Assembly: GCA_033127725.1 (NCBI GenBank)
Contig: AP026798.1
Coordinates: forward strand, 1,674,001-1,738,000
Reading direction: 5' to 3'
Origin: Bombiscardovia nodaiensis
GTDB lineage: Bacteria; Actinomycetota; Actinomycetes; Actinomycetales; Bifidobacteriaceae
DNA: 64,000 nt
Part shown: one piece after another, positions 30,027 through 38,279 of the stretch
Numbering within the stretch: position 1 is the first letter of the stretch
How the letters are laid out: the number at the start of each line of letters is the position of its first letter
Translations under genes and position numbers: made by a program
Notes under the pieces: generated by a model
What the model was told of the DNA's origin: nothing
The model's database searches: none
Seen by the model: only the letters and a program-made list of their open reading frames with translations

Positions 30027-30749
30027 TTACATGCGAGAGCGCCGAATCAGCGCTCCTGGGTGGTAAATAATGATGGTGCGACCTTTACGAGAAATCCACT
30101 TGCGGTTGGAAAAGTCCATCAGCGCCTTGTTGACCGTCTCCCGGGAGGCACCCACCAGCTGGGCCAGCTCCTCCTGAGTCAAGTCGTGCGGCACCATGAG
30201 CCCCTTTTCGAAGGGTTCACCAAACCGGGTGGCCAGGTCAATCAGCGTCTTGGCCAGGCGGGCTGGCACATCCATAAAGACCAGGTCGGAGATGCGCTCG
30301 TTGTTGGCCCGCAAGCGCCCGGCGAGCACTTCGAGCATATCGACCGCCACCCGCGGGTGCTGATTGAGCCAGGCGAACAGGTCGTCGCGCTCCAGGGAGG
30401 CCACCTGGGTGCCGCTGACCATCACCACGGCAGAGGCTGTACGGGGCCCGCCATTAGGGTCAAAAACGGGAATCTCCCCCAAAATTTCGCCACGGCCGTG
30501 AATACTCAGCAGCTGCACGCGGTGATCCATGGACTGGCGGACCAGCTTGACTCGACCCTTTTCCAGCAGGTACATGCGATGGTCGGTGTCGCCCTGCCGG
30601 AAGATAGTCGAGCCCTTGTCCAGCCGGTACTCCTTCAGGGAGCTTAAGAGCTGACCTGCCTCCTGCCTGGGGACACGCTTGAAGAGCGCGGTTTGCAGCA
30701 GAGCATTGTCCTCTTGCGGACCTTCGTTAGCTTTACGAACCACCACCAT
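30027..30749 (-). CDS. Crp/Fnr-family regulator, GlxR-like
   Basis: A 240-residue cyclic-nucleotide-binding transcription factor. The N-terminal cNMP jelly-roll includes GEIPVFDPNGGPRTASAVV (~res 88-106), the phosphate-binding cassette. The C-terminal winged helix has LTQEELAQLVGASRETVNKAL (~res 185-205), with the conserved recognition-helix RETVNK. The sequence resembles actinobacterial GlxR, a global regulator of carbon metabolism that responds to cAMP. ATG 30749 follows GGAGAAAG. Whether cAMP is made in this organism cannot be read here. Confidence 0.9.
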   Translation of the reverse strand: MVVVRKANEGPQEDNALLQTALFKRVPRQEAGQLLSSLKEYRLDKGSTIFRQGDTDHRMYLLEKGRVKLVRQSMDHRVQLLSIHGRGEILGEIPVFDPNGGPRTASAVVMVSGTQVASLERDDLFAWLNQHPRVAVDMLEVLAGRLRANNERISDLVFMDVPARLAKTLIDLATRFGEPFEKGLMVPHDLTQEELAQLVGASRETVNKALMDFSNRKWISRKGRTIIIYHPGALIRRSRM

Positions 30750-30889
30750 CCAACTTTCTCCATCGTGTCACGAGTCATCTTCGACCCCCAACTCCTGCGA
30801 CTCGTCACCAATTCCTGGGCACTCTGAGGGTCAGCATCTAGCGTATTGTGCTTACGAGTGAAACAGCTGCATCAATTTGACCGTACTTA

Positions 30890-32161
30890 TCATACGATAT
30901 CGGCTGTCCATTGTACTTGGGAGAAGCGTTCGGCGGCGAGCTGTCGGCCCGCCTGCTCAACCTGCTCGCCCAGCCTAGCCAGGTGCGCCTTCGGGGCCAG
31001 AGTCGGCAGGTAGGCGAGTAGGGCGGTCAGTAGTTGGGACCGGCTCAAAGCCGTCTGCCCCTTGAGCGGAGCCACCCTCGAACGAGCCGAGCGCACGGCC
31101 TTATCTGCCATCTTCTCCTGGGACACGTTGAGCACCTGCATCATGGTATCTGTATCAATATCGTAGGAGAGCATGTCGTGGTGGAGGAGGGCTCCTGGCT
31201 CGCCTGCCCGGCCAGGGAAACGGCGCTCAGCTGCCCCGCCGATTTTGCCCTGCGAGGAGGCAATATCGTTCATACCAGACCAGCCAGCTTCAATCCCCAA
31301 GTGATTGAGGCTCTCAATCAGCCACCAGTCGCACAGGCGGTATGTCCACAGATGATTCAAGCCCTGAGCGAACTGAGCGGGCGTGTAAAGAGAGTAGGTG
31401 ATGACATGCTCGGGCCGAGCGAACATTGCACCGCCGCCACTCACGCGCCGGACCACACTAAAACCGAGGCGTTCGGCCGTCTGGAGGTGTACTTCATTGC
31501 TCAAGGATTGAAAGCGGCCGATGACCACCGCCGGGCTGGCCCAGTTCCAAATACGCAGCGTGGCTGGCTCACGACCCTCACAGACAGCTTGCGCTAAGGC
31601 CGCGTCGAGCGCCACCTCCTGGGCTGGCTGCCGGGGCCGATCCACCACGATCTGCAAGGGCAGGGCCCGCCAGCGCTTTTGAAAAACATGGCGGTGCTCT
31701 TGGTCAAGGTCCCTGTATAGTTCAGGGGCCTGCTGCCCCTGAGCCAGAGGGCTCAAGGGCCCGTAAGCACGAATGGCTCCAGCCGGTACATCAGCTTGCT
31801 CCAGGGCGCGCAGAAGGGCAAGTGTCAACGTGCGAGCGCTGGCCCCTATGAGCTCAACACCCTTATGCTCCTGCAAAACCCTGGCGAGTGCCCCTTCCAC
31901 TACTGGAGCTTCGAGGGGGAAGGTCATGCTCACTATGCACTGATCCAGATCTTCAACCAGGTCCTCTTGCCTGTCGACGGATTCCAAGAAAAAGTCGCCA
32001 TCAATCTGACAGTGCACCATGCGAACTGCTGAGACTTCTGACGCTGGTTCGCAGCTGATGGTCACACTGACAGCGACCAGCTTGCCTCCCGGCATCTTGC
32101 ACTCGCCGCGCACGAGTTGTTGGCTACCTTGCATATCCCCCGGCATGTAATCGGCTTTCAA
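30890..32161 (-). CDS. lplA: Lipoate-protein ligase with N-terminal accessory domain
   Basis: Attaches lipoate (or octanoate) to the target lysine of lipoyl domains. The catalytic BPL/LPL domain (~res 155-400) carries RRVSGGGAMFARPEHVITYSL (adenylate-binding), KIGGAAERRFPG (catalytic Lys) and LLHHDMLSYD. Unusually the accessory domain (GGKLVAVSV ... IDGDFFLE) that follows the catalytic domain in E. coli LplA is placed at the N-terminus (res 1-105), a circular permutation of the usual domain order. The gene starts inside the TM2 gene's stop (ATGA overlap). The lone GcvH in the window (37.8 kb) is the obvious substrate. Confidence 0.88.
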   Translation of the reverse strand: MKADYMPGDMQGSQQLVRGECKMPGGKLVAVSVTISCEPASEVSAVRMVHCQIDGDFFLESVDRQEDLVEDLDQCIVSMTFPLEAPVVEGALARVLQEHKGVELIGASARTLTLALLRALEQADVPAGAIRAYGPLSPLAQGQQAPELYRDLDQEHRHVFQKRWRALPLQIVVDRPRQPAQEVALDAALAQAVCEGREPATLRIWNWASPAVVIGRFQSLSNEVHLQTAERLGFSVVRRVSGGGAMFARPEHVITYSLYTPAQFAQGLNHLWTYRLCDWWLIESLNHLGIEAGWSGMNDIASSQGKIGGAAERRFPGRAGEPGALLHHDMLSYDIDTDTMMQVLNVSQEKMADKAVRSARSRVAPLKGQTALSRSQLLTALLAYLPTLAPKAHLARLGEQVEQAGRQLAAERFSQVQWTADIV

Positions 32162-33930
32162 TCGGTCAGTTCCGCACCGTAAGCATCTTGGTGGCGCGAG
32201 CTACCGGGCTTAGAGCACAGGATGAGAATGCCTTCCACGATCCCCCAAATCCACGAGACTGCGGGACCGATGAAGAAGAAGAACGCGCCGATGCAGCTAA
32301 TCATCAGCTGGGCCATGCCCCTGCCCGTGTTGCCTAAATAGAAGTTTTGCACACCGAATGCCCCCAGGAAAATGCCCAGGAGTCCAGCTACTAGCTTGCT
32401 GTGGGGCTTGCGCTGCTCGGCCGACTGACCGACAACTTGAGCGGCTGCACCGGCAACTCCCTGCTGGTAGCTCGCTTGCGGGTTCGTGGCCTGCGGAGTA
32501 GATCCCTGCGGATATGCAGTTGGAGCATTGACAGACTGATTGTATGCCTCTGGAGCATATCCAGCTGGAGCGCCAGACTGCTGCACGGGTGCGGCCTGAG
32601 GAGCTGCCGAGCCAGAGAACTGGCTGGGAGCTGTGACCGGCGCGTACTGATTGCCGGCTGCACTCACTTGGTCTACTGGTGCCTGGTCTGCAGGATTGGC
32701 CTGACCTGCCTGAGTCGCCTGATTCGCTGGATTCACCTGGTCTGCTGGATTCACTGGATTCACTTGGTAGGGCGTCTGACTATAGGCCTGGCTCGGAGCC
32801 CCGTACTCGGGCTGACCCTGGCCCGGAACCACATATCCCGGCTGACCCTGCCCGGAGGCAGTATACTCCGACTGACCGGTCTGAGCCCCATAGGCTGACT
32901 GGTTTGAGCTAGAAGCCCCGTAATCGGGCTGACCCTGGCTAGAAACTGAGTACGCTGGTTGGCTCTGGCTCGAACCCGTACTGTTCGGCTGGCTTTGGCC
33001 CGAAGCTGCGTATGCAGACTGCCCCTGTTCCTGCTGCGAGGAGGACCACTGGCTGCTGTAGGCGTTGAAATAAGCGGAGTTCTGGCCAACATCTTCACTG
33101 GAATCCCCAGCTGAAGTACCACTGGAGTAGTCCGCACTGTAGGTCGCACTCGAAGTATCTTCGGGCGCGGGAGCAGGCGTTGGGTCGCTAGAAGCAGACG
33201 AGGGAGCTGCGGCACTATCGGCGCTCCAACTGTAAGCAGCGGACGCGCTCGAAGGCGTTGGCGACTGGTAGGCACCCGGCTGATAGGCAGAATCCGAAGC
33301 GCTTGTCGGGCTTGGGCTGCCATACTGGAAGCTACTGGCCGGGCTCTCGTAGCTCGAAGCTGGACTCTCGTAGCTCGGGGCCGGGCTCGCAGACTGCTCT
33401 GGCGACCAGGAGTATGGGTTCTGCCCATATTGACCGCTCGCTTGGCTGCTCGCCTGACCGCTCGGATTCGTAAAACTGGTTTGCTCCGGGGCACCACTGC
33501 CGGCGGATGCTGCATCCTGCCAGCTGCCCGCACTGCTAGCGCTCTGCCAAGGCTGCTGACCATAATCGGACTGCTGACCCGCCTGCCAAACGCTGTTAGC
33601 CGCGGAAGATACCCAAGATGACGACGCAGAAGCTGAGCTCTGCTGGCCCAAGTCTTGGCCGCTAGCTGGCGCACCTACTGACGCTTGCCCATAGGTATAG
33701 CTACTTGGCTCATAGCTGCCGTAAGGGGTGGCCGACCCGTACGAGGCGTCAGACCCATATGGGAGGGGAACCCCTGGGACCGGCTGACCGGCTGCTACGG
33801 GCTGCCCGGGCGCTGGTGAAGAGCCAGAAACGGCCTTATCAGCAGGCTCCTGTGGCTGCACCGGCTGCCAGGGCGCCCCGTACTGGTTTGCGTCCCCTGC
33901 CTGCTTCTGGTCAGGATTTGTATCGCTCAC
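32158..33930 (-). CDS. TM2-domain membrane protein with long Ser/Gln/Pro-rich N-terminus
   Basis: The last ~85 residues form a TM2 domain: two membrane helices around GIFLGAFGVQNFYLGNTGRG and a following hydrophobic helix. The preceding ~500 residues are low-complexity Ser/Gln/Ala/Pro/Tyr with degenerate repeats (such as QPEYGAPSQ and QPGYV), probably disordered and cytoplasmic or surface-exposed. The start is set at GTG 33930, which has GGAGAG close upstream; a TTG at 33960 is an alternative. It overlaps the lipoate ligase gene by four bases. The role is unknown. Confidence 0.75.
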   Translation of the reverse strand: MSDTNPDQKQAGDANQYGAPWQPVQPQEPADKAVSGSSPAPGQPVAAGQPVPGVPLPYGSDASYGSATPYGSYEPSSYTYGQASVGAPASGQDLGQQSSASASSSWVSSAANSVWQAGQQSDYGQQPWQSASSAGSWQDAASAGSGAPEQTSFTNPSGQASSQASGQYGQNPYSWSPEQSASPAPSYESPASSYESPASSFQYGSPSPTSASDSAYQPGAYQSPTPSSASAAYSWSADSAAAPSSASSDPTPAPAPEDTSSATYSADYSSGTSAGDSSEDVGQNSAYFNAYSSQWSSSQQEQGQSAYAASGQSQPNSTGSSQSQPAYSVSSQGQPDYGASSSNQSAYGAQTGQSEYTASGQGQPGYVVPGQGQPEYGAPSQAYSQTPYQVNPVNPADQVNPANQATQAGQANPADQAPVDQVSAAGNQYAPVTAPSQFSGSAAPQAAPVQQSGAPAGYAPEAYNQSVNAPTAYPQGSTPQATNPQASYQQGVAGAAAQVVGQSAEQRKPHSKLVAGLLGIFLGAFGVQNFYLGNTGRGMAQLMISCIGAFFFFIGPAVSWIWGIVEGILILCSKPGSSRHQDAYGAELTD

Positions 33931-34055
33931 TGTGCTCTCCAACCTCTTCGCTGCTGCCAAACTGATTGCTCAGCTGACATCAACCTACTGTTTCCAGCTG
34001 CCTCCCCCTGGCCGCGTGTCTATCTGCATACAACTATAGCCTGTGCCCTGTCAGT

Positions 34056-36548
34056 CTAAGCCACTCCACCCGTCTGAAGGTCCGGATCGTCCGGTTTCAT
34101 CAGCGATATACAGAAGGCATTTTCTAGGGCCAGCTCCTCCCACTGCCGGTAGCGGCCAGATGATCCCCCGTGCCCAGCGTCCACTTCCACCTTGACCATG
34201 GCATCGGCAGCCACAGCCTCTTCTTGCAGGCGAGCCACCCATTTGAGAGGCTCCACATAGAAGACTCGAGTGTCGTTGACCGACGTGGTGGCAAAGACCA
34301 CCGGGAAGTGACTGCTGCCGAAACGAGTCAGGCGCTGGGCCGCGTCAGGCACATTTTCGTACGGCGTATACGACTTCATATACCGGTAAACCTCCGGGTT
34401 GTGCAGGGGATCTCCCCACTCATCCCATTCCGTCACCGTCAGTGGCAGGGAGGGATCCAAAATTGTGGTGAGCGCGTCCACGAAGGGCACGTCTGCCTCG
34501 ATACCGGCGTAGAGCTGAGGGGCCATATTGGCGATAACGCCCATGAGCAAACCACCTGCCGAACCGCCGTTGGCCACCGTACGAGTGGGATCAATCCAAC
34601 CGGCTTCTTGCAGGGCAGCCGTGCAGTCTATGAAGTCCTCAAACGTGTGGAGTTTCTTGAGTCTGCGCCCTTGCTCATACCAGGCGCGACCCATCTCTCC
34701 CCCGCCGCGCGTGTGGACGCAAGCGTAGACTATACCGCGGTCCAGCAGGCTCAGGCGGCCCACCGAGAATCCCGGATCGGAGGCTATTTCATAGGAGCCG
34801 TAGCCGGTGATGAAGCAGGGAGAGCCGGAGCTGGGAGCAGCGGTTTCTTGGCCGGCAGCTTCGGGCCAAGTCAGCGCAGCAATATCGCTAGGAGCTTCCA
34901 AGAACTGACTGCTTAGGCCCTCGTCACCCCCGTCTAGGGCAGGTACCAGGCCCCGCCGCCAGACCAGAGAGACCGGCACGCAAGCCCCGTCTCGCACCTT
35001 CACCCAGAGCCTGCGCTCGGCATAGTTGGCCTGGTCAAAGTCGCCCAAGACTTGAGCCCGTTTCAACAACCGGTCCTCGCCGGTAGTCACATTGAGCTCG
35101 TGAAGCTCGGCAGGAGCGGTGTAGGAGGCAAACGAATAGCGCATGGTTGGCGCTTCGTAGGAGGCATTGTCGCCCGCTGCTATGGCATAGATCCGGCTGC
35201 TATTGCCTCCCGCAGGCTCCACTTCCCTAAAGGACCAAGGCCGGCCAGCTTGCAGGTCTTGCGCCGCCTGAGCAGTAGGGATAACCGCCAAATGCATGAG
35301 GCTGTTGGCCCGGTAGCTGAGCAGGGCGAAATGCTGGTAAATGCCCATGCCCTCGATACTGAGCCCGCGAGCGCCCTGCAAAATCTCGGGATTGTCTGCT
35401 TGATAATAGGGCTCATTGAGAGGAATAGATTGGTCGGAGCCGGCCTCTTCGCAGCCGTAGGGCGAGCCTTGAGCTATGACTACGCCTTCGTCGAAGCTGA
35501 ATGGCGGCTGGTGGCTTCGCATGTCTATAAGGCGCACGGTAAAGTTGGGATTATCCAAGTTGTGGTAGACCACGGCCACGGGAAGCGGCTGTCCGTCACC
35601 ACCTTCACCGCCTTCGGGAGCGGGCAGGGAGGCAAAGGATACGTCGTATTCCACACCATCTTGGCGCTTGATGAAGGGCTTGAAAGTGCCTTCTGGCTCG
35701 TCTACCGAAAGCAGGAGCACTTCACTCGTGGTCTTGGAAGAGCTGCCGATTACTACTGAACGCTCGTCGAAGCTCAGGCCCACGCCCACCCAGTAGCGCT
35801 CATCTTCCTCAGTAAAGACGCACACGTCGCTGCTAGTGGGAGTGCCCACCTTGTGACGCCAGACAGAGTAAGGTCGCCAGGCTTGGTCAACTTTGGCGTA
35901 GAAAACCCACTGAGCATCGGGCGTGAGCACAGGACCGGATGACACTTGGTCTATGCGGTCGGGAAGGTCTTCGCCCGTTGCCAAGTCTCGCAGGCGAATG
36001 TCGTAGCGTTCATCGCCATTGGTATCAACGCAGTAGAGCATCCAACGCCCGTCTGAGCTCACGTCGAGGCCACCGAGCCGGAAGAAATCGTGACCTTCTG
36101 CCTCACGATTGTTGTCGAAGAAGACTTCCTCGCCGGGCATTGAGCCGGGAGCGGAGGTGCGGTCTATCTCGGGAGGGTTCCAATCGTTGGGGTCTGTAAC
36201 CGGCATCCTGCACTGCATAGCGTACTGGGATCCCTCGCGGGTGCGGGTGAAATACCAGTAGCCGTGCATGCGGGTGGGCACCGACATGTCGGACTCTTGA
36301 ATGCGCGATTTGAATTCGTTAAAGAGCGTACTTCTCAGGGCCTCCAGGGGCTTAAAGCGCTGCTGGCAGTAGCCATTTTGGGCCGCTATATAGGCGCGAG
36401 TTTGCTCACTATCTTTCTGCCGCAGCCACTCGTAAGGGTCCACAAAGCTATCGCCGTGGACTTGGCGCAAGTGGGGGCGCTGCTCGGCTTGGGGCGGGCG
36501 CAGGCTCGCTGGTGCAGGAAAAATGCTTGAAGCAGTCTGGAAGGTCAT
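34056..36548 (-). CDS. Prolyl oligopeptidase family serine peptidase (oligopeptidase B type)
   Basis: A cytoplasmic S9A peptidase that cuts short peptides, typically after basic residues in oligopeptidase B. A beta-propeller domain (~res 70-430) is followed by the alpha/beta hydrolase catalytic domain with NGGSAGGLLMG (nucleophile Ser), a later VNDTRV-type Asp and DAGHGGSSGRY (His). The start at ATG 36548 makes an ATGA overlap with the App1-type gene upstream; the earlier open frame (to 36578) lacks a ribosome-binding site. The pair is probably cotranscribed. Confidence 0.92.
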   Translation of the reverse strand: MTFQTASSIFPAPASLRPPQAEQRPHLRQVHGDSFVDPYEWLRQKDSEQTRAYIAAQNGYCQQRFKPLEALRSTLFNEFKSRIQESDMSVPTRMHGYWYFTRTREGSQYAMQCRMPVTDPNDWNPPEIDRTSAPGSMPGEEVFFDNNREAEGHDFFRLGGLDVSSDGRWMLYCVDTNGDERYDIRLRDLATGEDLPDRIDQVSSGPVLTPDAQWVFYAKVDQAWRPYSVWRHKVGTPTSSDVCVFTEEDERYWVGVGLSFDERSVVIGSSSKTTSEVLLLSVDEPEGTFKPFIKRQDGVEYDVSFASLPAPEGGEGGDGQPLPVAVVYHNLDNPNFTVRLIDMRSHQPPFSFDEGVVIAQGSPYGCEEAGSDQSIPLNEPYYQADNPEILQGARGLSIEGMGIYQHFALLSYRANSLMHLAVIPTAQAAQDLQAGRPWSFREVEPAGGNSSRIYAIAAGDNASYEAPTMRYSFASYTAPAELHELNVTTGEDRLLKRAQVLGDFDQANYAERRLWVKVRDGACVPVSLVWRRGLVPALDGGDEGLSSQFLEAPSDIAALTWPEAAGQETAAPSSGSPCFITGYGSYEIASDPGFSVGRLSLLDRGIVYACVHTRGGGEMGRAWYEQGRRLKKLHTFEDFIDCTAALQEAGWIDPTRTVANGGSAGGLLMGVIANMAPQLYAGIEADVPFVDALTTILDPSLPLTVTEWDEWGDPLHNPEVYRYMKSYTPYENVPDAAQRLTRFGSSHFPVVFATTSVNDTRVFYVEPLKWVARLQEEAVAADAMVKVEVDAGHGGSSGRYRQWEELALENAFCISLMKPDDPDLQTGGVA

Positions 36549-37768
36549 GAGCCGATTATAGGCCCACCGTGGCGGCAAATGTGCTCAAGGTAGGGCAGCA
36601 TGGTTTTCATCAAGTTAGCTCCCGTAGTGCCGTAGAAAACGGGCACGTCCATCTCGGGAGCGGGCTGGGTGCTGGTGCGCTTGACCGAAGGCAGGCCAGA
36701 CTCACGCGGGATTAGCTGGCGAATGCCAATGGCAAGAACCCTTCCCGGGTATCGGCGCACCACCTCCGCGTAGGTGGACGGGTCGCTCTGCCCGTCGTCG
36801 CCGAAGAGAATAAAACGCATACGCGGGAAATCGGCCATGAGCTGTTGGATGAATTCTTGCTTGTGCTGCACGGTGGAGGGTATAAACGTTTTCGGTCTGG
36901 GATCCAGGTCGCGCAAGAGGATAGGCCCAGCAGGGAAGCCGTGGTCGTTGATGAACCTGCGGATGGTTGCCTCCACATTCCAAGGCGAGGCAGACAGGTA
37001 GAAGAAAGGCATATTGCGGTCAATGCTGCGAATGCGCGAGTAGAGCACGCTCATGCCCGGCACCGAGGCTCGCTTGGTGGGATTGGCCAGCAGGAGATTG
37101 TATCCAGCTTTGAGGAGGCTGGGAGCCTGCGTGACCAAAATAGTGTCGTCAATGTCTGAGATGACCCCAATGCGGGCCGAAGAAGGAATTGTGTACAGGG
37201 GACCCGGTGCCAGCGAACGCCGGGAAACGTGGTAGGTCACCTGGTGCGGACCAGGTTCGAGTTGGTGTTCCGCCACAAGGTCCAGAAAGCCCGAGCGGTC
37301 AGATAGGGCCAGTTTGCTGCTCTGATTGCGGCGGGTATCGGGGGCGTCGTAGAATTCGGAGTCGCCCACCTGCACGGTTTCAATGGGAACGCTGTCGATG
37401 GCGATCGCCACGCGAGTGTGGGCAGCTGGCACCGTCAAGGCTGTCCAAATGCCCCGGCTCACGGAGCTGGACTGGGGGCCGGGCGGCGATAGGACTGTGC
37501 GGCAAATCAGACGGGAGTAGTGCTCAGTGCCGTACCCTACGTAGGGCTCCACGCGCGGATACCAGCCCAGCCTGCGGCAGAGGGCAGCAGAGAGCCGGGC
37601 CCACAGGTCAAAGCCGGTGGTCACCCCCACACGGGTCAGTCGTACCGGCAAGGTCTGCCGCTCCAAACGCTCGTGAGGCGAGGCAGCGTCAAAGCTGGTA
37701 GCCACATGCCTTGCCCGTATGGCTGCATGCCTGTGCCCTGGCTTCTTCCCGCGCTCATCTTCACTCAT
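36545..37768 (-). CDS. App1/DUF2183-family phosphatase (predicted phosphatidate phosphatase)
   Basis: The C-terminal half carries the HAD-like App1 catalytic domain: IGVISDIDDTIL (DxDxT nucleophile loop, ~res 211), FYLSASPWNV (Ser motif) and FILFGDDGQSDPSTY (acidic motif). A β-sandwich-like N-terminal region precedes it. Yeast App1 dephosphorylates phosphatidate and other lipid phosphates; bacterial members are largely uncharacterised. It overlaps oligopeptidase B by four bases, and lies just downstream (30 bp) of gcvH's stop in the minus direction. Confidence 0.82.
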   Translation of the reverse strand: MSEDERGKKPGHRHAAIRARHVATSFDAASPHERLERQTLPVRLTRVGVTTGFDLWARLSAALCRRLGWYPRVEPYVGYGTEHYSRLICRTVLSPPGPQSSSVSRGIWTALTVPAAHTRVAIAIDSVPIETVQVGDSEFYDAPDTRRNQSSKLALSDRSGFLDLVAEHQLEPGPHQVTYHVSRRSLAPGPLYTIPSSARIGVISDIDDTILVTQAPSLLKAGYNLLLANPTKRASVPGMSVLYSRIRSIDRNMPFFYLSASPWNVEATIRRFINDHGFPAGPILLRDLDPRPKTFIPSTVQHKQEFIQQLMADFPRMRFILFGDDGQSDPSTYAEVVRRYPGRVLAIGIRQLIPRESGLPSVKRTSTQPAPEMDVPVFYGTTGANLMKTMLPYLEHICRHGGPIIGS

Positions 37769-37798
37769 GCTCGCCTTTCCGCCCGCAGTGGTACCGCC

Positions 37799-38212
37799 TT
37801 ATTGGGCTGCCTCAATGACCTTGGCATAGTCGTCGGCAGAGAGCAGGTCAGGCTGGTCGTCATCCAAGTCCATTTTGAGAATCCAACCCTCGCCATAGGG
37901 GTCGGCGTTGATGACGCTGGGGTCGTCCGAAGCTGCACGATTGACGTATGTAATGGTTCCAGACACTGGGCAGACGAGCGGTTCGACAGCCTTGGAAGAC
38001 TCGAGTTCCACAATCTCGTCGCCCGCATCTACGTGGGTGCCGGTCTCGGGCAAGTCCAGAAAAACTAAGTCTCCCAGCTGCTCGGTCGCGTACTCGGTCA
38101 CGCCGAGCACGGCTGGCGAGTCGGATTTGTCAACCCAAACGTGGTCCTGTGAATAGTTCAGCTGGTCGGGAATGCTCAACCGCTCTGCGTTGTTTTGGGA
38201 TTCACTTGTCAT
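37799..38212 (-). CDS. gcvH: Glycine cleavage system H-like lipoyl protein
   Basis: A 137-residue lipoyl-domain protein. The lipoylated Lys sits in ELESSKAVEP with the trailing PVSGTITYVN, which matches GcvH. The start ATG 38212 has only a weak AGGT upstream, but a larger frame (to 38581) is rejected because it lies inside the L,D-transpeptidase gene. No gcvP, gcvT or 2-oxoacid dehydrogenase gene is in the window. Orphan H proteins paired with a lipoate ligase occur in other Gram-positives lacking a full glycine cleavage system. Confidence 0.9.
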   Translation of the reverse strand: MTSESQNNAERLSIPDQLNYSQDHVWVDKSDSPAVLGVTEYATEQLGDLVFLDLPETGTHVDAGDEIVELESSKAVEPLVCPVSGTITYVNRAASDDPSVINADPYGEGWILKMDLDDDQPDLLSADDYAKVIEAAQ

Positions 38213-38279
38213 TGTTTTACCTATTCTGCGGGCTTGAGGTTTAGAAGCTGGTCCTAAGCCTGACCACTCGCCCTCGTTC

